A stretch of 64,000 nt of DNA from Faecalibacterium prausnitzii (GTDB taxonomy: Bacteria > Bacillota > Clostridia > Oscillospirales > Ruminococcaceae), in assembly GCF_019967995.1 (NCBI RefSeq), contig NZ_CP065377.1, forward strand, positions 1,302,001-1,366,000, written 5' to 3'. Shown one piece after another: positions 1 through 12,175 of this stretch. Each line of letters begins with the position of its first letter. The first letter of the stretch is position 1. Below the pieces are notes generated by a model, which was not told where the DNA came from, ran no database searches, and worked only from the letters and a program-made list of their open reading frames with translations. Both the position numbers and the translations under genes were made by a program.

Positions 1-4513
<4,513 letters not shown>

Positions 4514-4638
4514 CAATTCGCTTGAGACTCAAAGAGTCAACGAAAAAATGTTAGCAGTGATTATTCAGTTTTGAAGGCACGTCCTTCTAAAAACACTGGA
4601 CAAACAGTAGACTGTATGGTATACTGAACCAGTCATAT

Positions 4639-4755
4639 GGTCGGTGACGATGACGGTGAGGTCCCACCTGTTCCCATTCCGAACACAGTAGTTAAGCTCA
4701 CTCGTGCCCAAGATAGTTAGCTGGAAACGGCTTGTGAAAATAGGTAGTCGCCGAC
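4639..4755 (+). rRNA. 5S ribosomal RNA
   Basis: About 117 bases, about 125 after 23S. The closing helix pairs GTCGGTGACG (from 4640) with GTCGCCGAC (to 4755), and the conserved CCCACCTGTTCCCATTCCGAACACAG block is present. It completes the 16S-23S-5S operon. Confidence 0.93.
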
Positions 4756-4762
4756 TTGATCG

Positions 4763-4795
4763 AAACGCTCTAAGAGAAATCTTAGGGCGTTTTTG
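4763..4795 (+). terminator. rRNA operon terminator
   Basis: AAACGCTCTAAG and CTTAGGGCGTTT form a 12-bp stem followed by a T run. It lies 8 bases after 5S and just before the next gene's ribosome binding site. Confidence 0.85.
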
Positions 4796-4817
4796 TTGCA
4801 GAGAGAAGGAGAGAAAC

Positions 4818-5336
4818 ATGAGAACAACGCATGTCGTCGTTTTGCCCTATGATCCCAAATGGAAAGAGGACTTTTTCGCGATCCGGGCGGAGCTGGAAGC
4901 CGCGATGGGGGAGCTGGCTCTGCGCATCGAACATGTGGGGAGCACCTCCGTGGAAGGAATGTCAGCAAAGCCCTGCATTGATGTGGACGTGGTCATCCCG
5001 GACAGGACATGCCTGAAGGCGGCCATTGAGCGGCTTGCATCCATTGGATACGTGCACGAGGGAAACCTCGGCATTGAAGGGCGGGAAGCCTTTTGCTATA
5101 CCGGCAAACCGTATTTGCAGCTGCATCATCTGTATGTCTGCCCGGCAGATTCCGAAGAACTACGCCGTCATATCACGTTCCGGGAATTTCTGCGCCAGAA
5201 TCCGGTCGCTGTGAAGTGGTACAGCAGCGTGAAAGAACAGGCTGCACAGCGTTTCCCCGATGACATCGAACGGTATCTGGAATATAAGTCTCCGTGCATT
5301 ACGGAGCTTTACCGGATGTGCGGTCTGGAAGAGTGA
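4818..5336 (+). CDS. GrpB/UPF0157 family protein (nucleotidyltransferase-like fold)
   Basis: 172 residues. The block HVGSTSVEGMSAKPCIDVDVVI (about residues 36-57) is the GrpB family signature, matching the usual GST-x-V-x-G-x-x-AKP-x-ID pattern. The family is related to the nucleotidyltransferase fold, and no enzyme activity is firmly established. The ATG at 4818 is preceded by GAAGGAGAG. The frame stays open upstream to 4704, but that would run through 5S and its terminator, so a longer start is rejected. No promoter separate from the rRNA operon was identified. Confidence 0.88.
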   Translation: MRTTHVVVLPYDPKWKEDFFAIRAELEAAMGELALRIEHVGSTSVEGMSAKPCIDVDVVIPDRTCLKAAIERLASIGYVHEGNLGIEGREAFCYTGKPYLQLHHLYVCPADSEELRRHITFREFLRQNPVAVKWYSSVKEQAAQRFPDDIERYLEYKSPCITELYRMCGLEE

Positions 5337-5337
5337 A

Positions 5338-5382
5338 ACAAAAACGCCCCGCCGCTGGGAGTGCATCCCATGCGGCGGGGCG
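5338..5382 (-). terminator. terminator for the MATE gene
   Basis: A long GC-rich hairpin (5345-5360 with 5366-5382). The T run lies on the minus-strand side (GGCGTTTTTG), so it mainly ends transcription from the MATE gene. It may also stop readthrough from the GrpB gene. Confidence 0.8.
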
Positions 5383-5402
5383 GTCGTGCTTTCAGGGCAG
5401 GC

Positions 5403-6734
5403 TCAGCGCTTTGAGACAGCTCTGTGGTAGACGACGAAGGCGATGGCGGCAGAGCAGGCCTCCGTGATCCAGAAGGCGTGCCAGACGCCGGTGGGGCCAA
5501 GGGTGCGGCAAAGCACCCAGGCCAGCGGCATGATGAAGAACACATAGCGGCAGAGGGAGATGACCAGCGAAGGCACCCCCTTGCCCAGACCCTCCAGTGC
5601 GCCGGAAGAGGTGGTGGAGACTGCCGAGACAACGAAGCCCAGGCAGATGATGCGCAGGGCCGTGGTGCCGATGGCGATGGTCTCCGGGTTGGAACTGAAC
5701 AGGCCGATGAGGGAACCGGAGATGGTCAGGCAGAGGACGGTGCCAACGGCCATGATGGCGGCGCTCAGGCCCAGCGTCAGGTTGTAGAGCCTGGCGACGC
5801 GGCCATGCTCCCTTGCACCGTAGTTATAGCCGACCAGTGGACGCATTCCCTGCACGATGCCGTTGGCGGGCAGGTACAGAAAGGTCTGGAGTTTGTAGTA
5901 GATGCCCAGAACCGTGACGTAGCTCTGTGAGAAGGCTGCCAGCAGGCCGTTGAGGAAGGTGACCAGCAGGGAGGGCAGGGCCAGATTCAGAATGGCCGGG
6001 ATGCCGATGGCGTAGAGCTTGCCGTCCAGTGCGGGCTCGAAGTGCAGATGCCTGCGGCGCAGCCGGACCGGGAGGTCGGAGGTGGCGTAGCAGTAGAGGT
6101 AAATGCAGAGGGTGACGAGCTGGCCGAAGTTGGTGGCCAGCGCTGCACCGGCAATGCCCAGGGCAGGCACCGGGCCAAGGCCAAAGATGAGCACCGGGTC
6201 CAGTGCAATGTTGCAGACGCAGCCTGCGATCAGCGCGATCATCGTGGTGTTCATCCGGCCTACGGCCTGGAACATCTTCTCGAAGGCAAGGTCGGCCATG
6301 TTGACGATGGAGAACAGGAAGACGATGGTGGCGTAGAGGACGCCCATCGAGACCAGCGACTCATCCGAGGTGAACCGGCGCAGAAAGCCCGGCATGATGG
6401 CGATGCCCGCCACGGTGCACAGCAGGCCGTGCAGGATCGAGAGGGCCATGCCGTGGGTGGCGGAGATGTCCGCCTTTTCGCGGTCGCCTGCACCGAGGTG
6501 GAGTGCGATCTGCGCGTTGATGCCAATGCCGAAGCCGATGGAGATGGCGTTGACGAGGTTCTGCACCGGGAACACCAGCGACAGGGCCGTCATGGCCTGC
6601 TCGCTGATGCGGGCAACGAAGAGGCTGTCCACGATGTTGTACAGCGAGTTCACCAGCATCGAGATGACGTTGGGCAGGGCCATAGAGACCAGCAGCGGGA
6701 GCACCGGTCTGGTTTTCATAAAGGTATCGTTCAT
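5403..6734 (-). CDS. MATE family multidrug/cation antiporter
   Basis: 443 residues, the normal MATE length, with about 12 hydrophobic segments. The N-terminus PVLPLLVSMALPNVISMLVNSLYNIVDSLFVAR is the typical MATE first helix, with the NSLYNIVD motif. It is an inner-membrane exporter of drugs or cationic metabolites driven by Na+ or H+. ATG 6734 follows AGAAAGGAAGC. The reading frame is open upstream to 6881, but that stretch overlaps a terminator-like hairpin and has no good ribosome binding site. The leader has its own promoter and hairpin (see separate entries). The substrate cannot be predicted. Confidence 0.92.
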   Translation of the reverse strand: MNDTFMKTRPVLPLLVSMALPNVISMLVNSLYNIVDSLFVARISEQAMTALSLVFPVQNLVNAISIGFGIGINAQIALHLGAGDREKADISATHGMALSILHGLLCTVAGIAIMPGFLRRFTSDESLVSMGVLYATIVFLFSIVNMADLAFEKMFQAVGRMNTTMIALIAGCVCNIALDPVLIFGLGPVPALGIAGAALATNFGQLVTLCIYLYCYATSDLPVRLRRRHLHFEPALDGKLYAIGIPAILNLALPSLLVTFLNGLLAAFSQSYVTVLGIYYKLQTFLYLPANGIVQGMRPLVGYNYGAREHGRVARLYNLTLGLSAAIMAVGTVLCLTISGSLIGLFSSNPETIAIGTTALRIICLGFVVSAVSTTSSGALEGLGKGVPSLVISLCRYVFFIMPLAWVLCRTLGPTGVWHAFWITEACSAAIAFVVYHRAVSKR

Positions 6735-6795
6735 TTTCTGCTTCCTTTCTGAGGGGATCAAACGGACACGGCCCGCGGTGCCCCCAAAAAGGCGC

Positions 6796-6843
6796 AAAAA
6801 AAACGCCGCACAATGGGGCGCTTCCGCGAACCATTGTGTGGCG
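6796..6843 (-). terminator. intrinsic terminator or attenuator in the MATE leader
   Basis: On the minus strand CGCCACACAATGG (6843-6831) pairs with CCATTGTGCGGCG (6816-6804) and is followed by eight Ts (6803-6796). It lies between a promoter-like sequence at 6899-6927 and the MATE start at 6734. It either ends the upstream lipoprotein transcript or attenuates the MATE transcript. Confidence 0.75.
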
Positions 6844-6898
6844 AAAAGTAGCTCTGAAATGAATGCTGTAAAAATCCACACGATATTTTAGGAACCTT

Positions 6899-6927
6899 AG
6901 AATATCACGTTGGAAGGCGATTGTCAA
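6899..6927 (-). promoter_or_regulatory. sigma-A promoter for the MATE gene
   Basis: Minus-strand TTGACA (6927-6922), 17-base spacer, TATTCT (6904-6899). It lies just past the lipoprotein stop codon. Transcripts would carry a leader of about 155 bases that includes the hairpin at 6796-6843. Confidence 0.65.
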
Positions 6928-6932
6928 GAGGG

Positions 6933-7664
6933 TCAGCCGAGAAGCTGGCTCTTGAGGGAAGCGTACATGGCGCTCTTCTGAGCCTTATAAGAGGCCTTGA
7001 CCTGATCGGCAAGCTCGGTGCTCTGCCCATTTTCCTGAAGCAGGGTGCGCATTTTCTCAACGATCGCATCCACCTGCTTGTCACAGTCGGCTTCGAGCTT
7101 CTGAAGCTCACTGCTCTTGCCCATCACGATGGAGACCTTCCGGGTGGCCGTCTGCTTGTCGGCAGGCAGAGCGTGATACTCGTCCTTTGCGGACTGGATG
7201 GCGCTGTTCAGGCCGCTCTCGGCATTGGCCTTGACGGCGTAGAGCTGGTTGATGAGGGCCTGAAGCTCCACATCGTAAGAAGACGGAGCCTCAGCCGGGG
7301 AAGCAGAAGTAGAAGAAGCGGAGGGAGCCTGCGCAGCTGCGGCATCCTCCGGAGAAACCGTGGCCGCATCGGAGGCGCCGGAAGAGGGGAGGTTGAAGCG
7401 CTTCTGCTCCAGTTCGGCCAGCGTGGTGTTGCCGGAGATCAGCTCCTCCATCTCCTCATGGGTCAGGGAGGCGAGCAGCTCAGACGTCTGCGCAGCGGTT
7501 GCGCCGGTGGCTGTCGTGTCGGAAGACTGGGCGGGTGCAGCAGGAGCGGAAGCGGTTTCGGCGGTGCTGCCTGCCGCGTCCTCTGAACAGCCGGTGAGGA
7601 GCACCGTTGCACCAAGGGCCAGTGCGGTCAGGAAGACCAGAGTGTTCTGGGAATGTTTTTTCAT
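6933..7664 (-). CDS. predicted lipoprotein, function unknown
   Basis: 243 residues. A type II signal peptide (MKKHSQN, hydrophobic core, lipobox LLTGC) makes Cys about 26 the likely lipidated residue, so the protein should be anchored outside the membrane. After an Ala/Ser/Thr-rich linker, the rest is charged and probably helical. There is a low-complexity Ser/Ala stretch in the middle. I recognise no domain. ATG 7664 was chosen because the upstream extension to 7733 would bury the signal peptide. Confidence 0.75.
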   Translation of the reverse strand: MKKHSQNTLVFLTALALGATVLLTGCSEDAAGSTAETASAPAAPAQSSDTTATGATAAQTSELLASLTHEEMEELISGNTTLAELEQKRFNLPSSGASDAATVSPEDAAAAQAPSASSTSASPAEAPSSYDVELQALINQLYAVKANAESGLNSAIQSAKDEYHALPADKQTATRKVSIVMGKSSELQKLEADCDKQVDAIVEKMRTLLQENGQSTELADQVKASYKAQKSAMYASLKSQLLG

Positions 7665-7833
7665 ATCAAAACCTCGTGGTAAAATCATTTTTTGGAAAAA
7701 TACAACGCCTATACTGTACCACGATTTCCCCATTTTGGCAAGAGACGATTTTTCGTGGCTGCGGCAAATGCTTGACAGCCCGCAGCGCAGACCCTATAAT
7801 GGGGCCAACGGAACTGCAAAGGAAGATGGAACG

Positions 7834-8379
7834 ATGAAATGGATGATCGCATCCGACCTGCACGGGTCGGCCAAATACTGCCGCCAGATGGTCGAGGCGT
7901 TCGAGCGGGAGGGCGCAGACCGCCTGCTGCTGCTCGGCGACCTGCTCTACCACGGACCCCGCAACGACCTGCCCGACGGCTACGCGCCCAAGGAGGTCAT
8001 CCCGCTGCTGAACGGCCTGAAGCCGAAGCTGTGCTGTGTGCGGGGCAACTGCGAGGCTGAGGTGGACCAGATGGTGCTGAGTTTCCCGGTGATGGCGGAT
8101 TACTGCATCCTGCCGGTGGGGGAAAAGCTGGTCTACGCCACACACGGCCACATTTATAATAAGAAGAACCTGCCGCCGCTGGCACCGGGGGATGTGCTGT
8201 TGCACGGCCACACCCACGTCCCGGCGTGGGAGAGCTTTGGAGACGGGAACCTCTACCTGAACCCCGGCTCGTTGAGCATCCCGAAGGAGAACAGCCCCCA
8301 CAGTTATATGACGCTGGAAGACAGCATATTCCAGTGGAAGGAGCTGGCGAGCGGGGAAGTGTATCACGAAATCGTATGA
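7834..8379 (+). CDS. yfcE: YfcE-type metallophosphodiesterase
   Basis: 181 residues, typical for YfcE/MJ0936 phosphodiesterases. Metal-binding motifs appear in order: SDLHGS (residues 8-13), GDLLYHGPRN, GNCEAE, THGHIYN, and GHTHVP followed by NPGS. These enzymes hydrolyse phosphodiester model substrates; the physiological substrate is unknown. ATG 7834 follows GGAAGATGG. The much longer open frame upstream lies antisense to the lipoprotein gene and is not used. The gene appears monocistronic, closed by the hairpin at 8381-8420. Confidence 0.9.
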   Translation: MKWMIASDLHGSAKYCRQMVEAFEREGADRLLLLGDLLYHGPRNDLPDGYAPKEVIPLLNGLKPKLCCVRGNCEAEVDQMVLSFPVMADYCILPVGEKLVYATHGHIYNKKNLPPLAPGDVLLHGHTHVPAWESFGDGNLYLNPGSLSIPKENSPHSYMTLEDSIFQWKELASGEVYHEIV

Positions 8380-8380
8380 T

Positions 8381-8420
8381 AAACGGAAAAAGCCAGGCAT
8401 TGCCTGGCTTTTTCCGTTTG
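8381..8420. terminator. bidirectional terminator
   Basis: A perfect hairpin, AAACGGAAAAAGCCAGGCA against TGCCTGGCTTTTTCCGTTT, between two convergent genes. The A/T-rich arms give a T run in both directions. Confidence 0.88.
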
Positions 8421-8421
8421 T

Positions 8422-8868
8422 TTACTCTTCGTCCTTCGGGTTATCAAGTTCCTTGCGGCGCTTCTCGGCGACGTGCATACAGACTTGCAGGAGCACGAAG
8501 CTGAGAATGCCGGTAATGACACCGGGAAGGAGCGCGATCAGCCAATGGCCGTAGGCAAGGCCGGTGACGACAGTGACTACGACGCATGCAAACAAGGAAC
8601 CTACCACGTTGGTGGTGGTATTTGCGCAGATGTGGCTGTCCCACAAGCCGTTGCGCAGGCACTCGATGATAGAGTAGCAGCAGCCGGCCATGAAGACAAC
8701 GAACTCGCCGACCCACTGACTGCTTGGTGTGCGGAGAACGATCTGCACGAGGATGGCGAGGAGCAGCCCTGCCCACAGCAGCCAGAAGCCCCGTGCTTCG
8801 ATGCGGAGCATGGTTTGCTCCTGCATCTCGTCAAACTGATTTTTCTTGCTGTACAGTGAAAATTTCAT
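8422..8868 (-). CDS. DUF6773-like small integral membrane protein
   Basis: 148 residues with about four membrane segments (roughly residues 28-48, 52-70, 85-105 and 108-130) and charged cytosolic ends. The N-terminus YSKKNQFDEMQEQTMLRIEARGFW and the partner XRE gene resemble the DUF6773/DUF2178-type membrane proteins commonly paired with small XRE repressors in Firmicutes. No activity is established. It starts 3 bases after the XRE stop codon, so the two are co-transcribed. The family name is from memory; the membrane character is plain from the sequence. Confidence 0.7.
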   Translation of the reverse strand: MKFSLYSKKNQFDEMQEQTMLRIEARGFWLLWAGLLLAILVQIVLRTPSSQWVGEFVVFMAGCCYSIIECLRNGLWDSHICANTTTNVVGSLFACVVVTVVTGLAYGHWLIALLPGVITGILSFVLLQVCMHVAEKRRKELDNPKDEE

Positions 8869-8871
8869 CGT

Positions 8872-9069
8872 TTATTCCTCCCAGAACAATTCGTCCAGTG
8901 TTTTGCCCAGGATCTTGCAGATGCTGCGGCAAAGGTTGATGGTGGGGTTATACTCGCCCTTTTCGATGGCGTTGATGGTCTGGCGGGAGACGCCCGCCGC
9001 TTCGGCCAGTGCGCTCTGGGTCAGATCCTTTTCGGCGCGGGCCGCTTTCAGTTTCAGATTTTTCGGCAT
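8872..9069 (-). CDS. small XRE-family transcriptional regulator
   Basis: 65 residues, almost entirely one Cro/CI-type helix-turn-helix (TQSALAEAAGVSRQTINAIEKGEYNPTINLCRSICKILGKTLDELF). It belongs to the short 'LKAARAEKDLTQ' repressor group usually followed by a membrane-protein gene. ATG 9069 has GAGGTGAC upstream. A strong promoter with a repeated near-palindrome GACAAAATGTC in and beside its -35 box lies upstream, so negative autoregulation is likely (inference). Confidence 0.9.
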   Translation of the reverse strand: MPKNLKLKAARAEKDLTQSALAEAAGVSRQTINAIEKGEYNPTINLCRSICKILGKTLDELFWEE

Positions 9070-9121
9070 GTTGTCACCTCATACAATGGGATGGGAGGGG
9101 GAGCTCGTACCCTCTGACCAG

Positions 9122-9150
9122 AGCATATCACCTACACGACAAAATGTCAA
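9122..9150 (-). promoter_or_regulatory. promoter of the XRE/DUF6773 operon
   Basis: Minus-strand TTGACA (9150-9145), 17-base spacer, TATGCT (9127-9122). A perfect -35 and a good -10 box. Confidence 0.82.
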
Positions 9151-9169
9151 GTATAATTTACAAAATGTC
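9138..9169. promoter_or_regulatory. candidate XRE operator pair
   Basis: Two copies of ACAAAATGTC (9139-9148 and 9160-9169), exactly 21 bases apart. The first extends to GACAAAATGTC, a palindrome with GACA/TGTC arms, and overlaps the -35 box. Two helical turns of spacing would put bound repressors on the same face of the DNA. Confidence 0.6.
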
Positions 9170-9181
9170 GGCAATACTGGG

Positions 9182-9210
9182 TTGCGTTTCGCAGGGAATC
9201 GTGGTATGAT
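9182..9210 (+). promoter_or_regulatory. promoter upstream of the HMA gene
   Basis: TTGCGT (9182-9187), 17-base spacer, TATGAT (9205-9210). It would give a leader of about 155 bases before the coding region at 9374. That leader includes GTTAG-N6-CTAAC (9296-9311), which resembles a DtxR-type metal-regulator box. Confidence 0.6.
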
Positions 9211-9373
9211 AGCACTGAAAAAAGAAGGAGGAGCTTCTTACCGGCGGTATTCTGTGCAGGCGGAAGGAGCCAAAGCCTTTTTTGTTTCTGTTGAAGTTAG
9301 CTAAAACTAACAAAAATGACAAAAACCGGACATCATGGCCCGGTCTTGATGCGATCCAGAGAGGAGAACCGAA

Positions 9374-9631
9374 ATGGTGGAAACGATCTTGAAAGTCCAA
9401 GGGATGATGTGCGGCATGTGCGAGAGCCACATCAACGACGTGGTGCGCAAGACGGCGCAGGTGAGCAAGGTGTCGTCTTCCCACACCAGAGGCGAGACGG
9501 TTATCGTCTCGGAGCAGGCACTGGATATTGAAACGCTGAAACAGGCCATCGCCGCCACCGGCTATACCGTGACCGGTGCCGAGACCAGACCCTACGAGAA
9601 GAAGGGCTTCTTCTCGTTCTGGAAAAAATAA
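9374..9631 (+). CDS. heavy-metal-associated (HMA) domain protein
   Basis: 85 residues. An HMA/CopZ-like beta-alpha-beta fold with metal site GMMCGMCESH (CxxC, residues about 10-17). The C-terminus YEKKGFFSFWKK is an aromatic basic tail. Family members carry Cu(I) or other soft metals to P-type ATPases or act as metal buffers. There is no ATPase gene beside it, so it is a stand-alone copy. ATG 9374 follows GAGAGGAGAACCGAA. Confidence 0.85.
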   Translation: MVETILKVQGMMCGMCESHINDVVRKTAQVSKVSSSHTRGETVIVSEQALDIETLKQAIAATGYTVTGAETRPYEKKGFFSFWKK

Positions 9632-9651
9632 AGGCCCGCGGGCAGTTCCGA

Positions 9652-12159
9652 TCAACGGCTGCTTCCCTGCCCCCAGAAGCGGTCCAGCTCCTCTTTGAGG
9701 GTCTCGGTGCCGTTCAGGTACTTGAGGTGCTGCCAGTGGCGGGGGAACAGGCGGGTGTACTCGCTGCGGGCGAAGCGGTCGTCCAGAAGGAGGACGACGC
9801 CCCGGTCTCCGGCGGTGCGGATGACCCGCCCGGCGGCCTGCAGCACCTTGTTCATGCCGGGATACCGGTAGGCGTAGTCGAAGCCGGTGCCGGACTGCTC
9901 GTCGTAGTAGCGGCGCAGGATCTCCTGCCGGGGGTTCACCTGCGGCAGGCCGACCCCCACGATGGCACACCCGATGAGCCGGTCGCCGACCAGATCGACG
10001 CCCTCCCCGAAGATGCCGCCCATCACCCCGAACCCCAGCAGTGTCTGCGCAGGGTCCGGGGTGAATTTTTGCAAAAATGCCGCCCGTGCCGCATCGTCCA
10101 GGCCGCTCTCCTGCGCCAGCGTGGCGATGCCCGGATACCGGGCCGTGAAGTCTTCGTAGACCCGGCGGAGGTAGGCGTAGCTGGGGAAAAAGGCCAGATA
10201 GTTGCCCACTTTTCCTCCGGCCAGCGCCGCCAGTGCGTCCGACACGGCGGGGATGCTGGCTTCCCGGTCCCGGTAGCGGGTGGAGATGCCGGGCAGGCAG
10301 TACAGCCCCAGATGGTCGGGCGGGAAGGGACTTTCCAGAGCGACGGCGCGGGCATCCGGACAGCCCAGAACGCCCCGGTAGTAGCCCGGCGGGGTGAGGG
10401 TGGCGCTGAACAGCGCCGCCGCCCGCCCGCAGCCAAGGCTCGCGTCCACAAAGGCCGAGGGGTCGAGGCAGAGCAGTTCCAGCTCCAGCTCGCTGCCGCG
10501 GGCTGTGAGCTGGGTGACGAAGTGGGTGTCGTACCGGTCGGCTGCGCGGGTGATGTCCTGCACGGCAAAATAAAGTTCCAGCAGCCGGGCGTGGGCGTCG
10601 GCATCGGGGTTTTGCTCCAGCCAGTCCTGCAAAGGGGCCTGCAAGGCGTGGAGCGGCTTGAGCAGGGCGTCGGGCAGCTCCCGGAAGAAGACCGTGCCCT
10701 CCTGTGCCAGCAGCGGTTCGGGCAGGGCGATGCCCGACGCGGGGGTCTCATCCAAAAGGCTGGTCTGCCCGGCGGCGTCCGCTGCGGGCGGGGAAACACC
10801 CCGGCGGGGAGCCAGCACGGCCACCTGCTTCCGCGCTTCGAGAAAGGCCCGGTCGGCGCGGGAAAGGGCTGTTTTCAGGCTGCTTTTGCCCCGGCCGAGG
10901 GCGCGTTTGGCGTCGGTGAGGGCAGACTTTGCAAACCCTGCCGAGTACATCGCGCGGGCCCGGTCGGGCAGATTGTGCGCCTCGTCGATGAGAAAGAGCC
11001 AGTCGCCCGCCGCATCGAAGAAGCGGTGGAGCCGGACCACAGGGTCAAAGAGGTAGTTGTAGTCGCCGATGACGACGTCGGCCCACGCGCTCAGGTCAAG
11101 CCCCAGTTCGAACGGGCAGACCGTGAACTGCCGGGCGGCGGCTTCCAGCGCGGCGCGGTCGAACTGCGGGGCACCGTCCAGCAGGGCGGCAAGGGCATCT
11201 TTGATCCGCTCGTAGTAGCCGTTGGCGTAGGGGCAGGCTTCGGGCAGGCAGGCGGGATGGCCCTCGGCGTCCTTGCAGAGGCAGACCTTCTCCTTGGCCG
11301 TCAGGGTCACGCTGCGCAGGGCCAGCCCCGGTGTGCTGGAGTGGAGCCGCGCGAGGGCATCCTCGGCAGCGGCCTGGGTCGTGCTGCGGGCCGTGAGGTA
11401 GAACAGCTTTTCGCCGCTGCCCGCGCCGATGGCCTTGAGGGCCGGGAAGAGGGCGCTCATGGTCTTGCCGATGCCGGTGGGGGCCTGACAGAACAGCCGG
11501 GTGCCGTTTTTCTGCCCGCTCCGGCCCGCGATGCAGGCGCGGTAGATCTCGCCCGCCAGTGCCCGCTGGCCGGGGCGGTAGGACGGGAAGGGGAATGTCA
11601 GAGCCGTCAGACTGGCGGTGCGGGCCTCGGCCCAGGTCATCTGCCGCCGTGCCCAGGGGGCGTACTGCCGCAGCAGGCCGGTGAGGAAGGCGTCCAGCTC
11701 CCCGGCGGTGAAGTGCCGGGTGTAGCGGGTGATCTCGTCGGTGTCGATCTGGTAATAGGTCAGCCGGACGCTGAGCCGCTCCAGCTGGTTCTGCGCAGCG
11801 TAGATGGCTCCATACACCATGCCCTGCGCCCAGTGGCAGGGGTTCCGGTCTTCGGTCAGCTCCTCGGTGGGGAGGGCCGTGGTCTTGATCTCGTCGATGA
11901 CGACGGTGCCGTCTTCGTTCTGGAAAATGCCGTCGGCGCGGCCTTCCAGCACAAACAAAAGGCCCTCCACCTCGCGCTGCGTCGTCAGATAGACCTCGGC
12001 AGCGTAGCCGTCGCCTGCCGCTTTTTGCAGCCTGCGGTGGATGCGTGCACCCTCGTTGGCGCGGTCGAAGCCGGTGAAGCGGCTGTCGATGCTGCCGGTG
12101 CGGAGCAGAAATTCCACCAGCTGCCGGATGGGCAGACGGATCGGTTGAGGGGAGGGCAT
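9652..12159 (-). CDS. PD-(D/E)XK nuclease fused to an XPD/DinG-type Fe-S helicase
   Basis: About 835 residues. The N-terminal part has the RecB/Cas4-like nuclease core GRADGIFQ...VVIDEIKTT (about residues 74-95; Asp, Glu and Lys all present). A superfamily 2 helicase follows: Walker A APTGIGKT (about 227-234), then a cysteine cluster KVCLCKD-x5-AC-x4-C (about 293-309) typical of the 4Fe-4S domain of XPD/DinG/Rad3. Next come the DEAH box (LIDEAHNL) and C-terminal motifs GGIFGEGVDL and QAAGRVIRT. Its likely role is structure-specific unwinding plus cleavage in DNA repair. ATG 12159 fits the GAGG at 8-base spacing; another ATG at 12165 is only 2 bases from it. It lies 16 bases after a P-loop ATPase gene. 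Confidence 0.88.
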   Translation of the reverse strand: MPSPQPIRLPIRQLVEFLLRTGSIDSRFTGFDRANEGARIHRRLQKAAGDGYAAEVYLTTQREVEGLLFVLEGRADGIFQNEDGTVVIDEIKTTALPTEELTEDRNPCHWAQGMVYGAIYAAQNQLERLSVRLTYYQIDTDEITRYTRHFTAGELDAFLTGLLRQYAPWARRQMTWAEARTASLTALTFPFPSYRPGQRALAGEIYRACIAGRSGQKNGTRLFCQAPTGIGKTMSALFPALKAIGAGSGEKLFYLTARSTTQAAAEDALARLHSSTPGLALRSVTLTAKEKVCLCKDAEGHPACLPEACPYANGYYERIKDALAALLDGAPQFDRAALEAAARQFTVCPFELGLDLSAWADVVIGDYNYLFDPVVRLHRFFDAAGDWLFLIDEAHNLPDRARAMYSAGFAKSALTDAKRALGRGKSSLKTALSRADRAFLEARKQVAVLAPRRGVSPPAADAAGQTSLLDETPASGIALPEPLLAQEGTVFFRELPDALLKPLHALQAPLQDWLEQNPDADAHARLLELYFAVQDITRAADRYDTHFVTQLTARGSELELELLCLDPSAFVDASLGCGRAAALFSATLTPPGYYRGVLGCPDARAVALESPFPPDHLGLYCLPGISTRYRDREASIPAVSDALAALAGGKVGNYLAFFPSYAYLRRVYEDFTARYPGIATLAQESGLDDAARAAFLQKFTPDPAQTLLGFGVMGGIFGEGVDLVGDRLIGCAIVGVGLPQVNPRQEILRRYYDEQSGTGFDYAYRYPGMNKVLQAAGRVIRTAGDRGVVLLLDDRFARSEYTRLFPRHWQHLKYLNGTETLKEELDRFWGQGSSR

Positions 12160-12175
12160 GAACATTACCTCGCTT

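Noticed and set aside
6735..6881. Longer MATE protein starting at 6881
   Set aside because: The frame is open but runs through a strong terminator hairpin, and only the ATG at 6734 has a good ribosome binding site.
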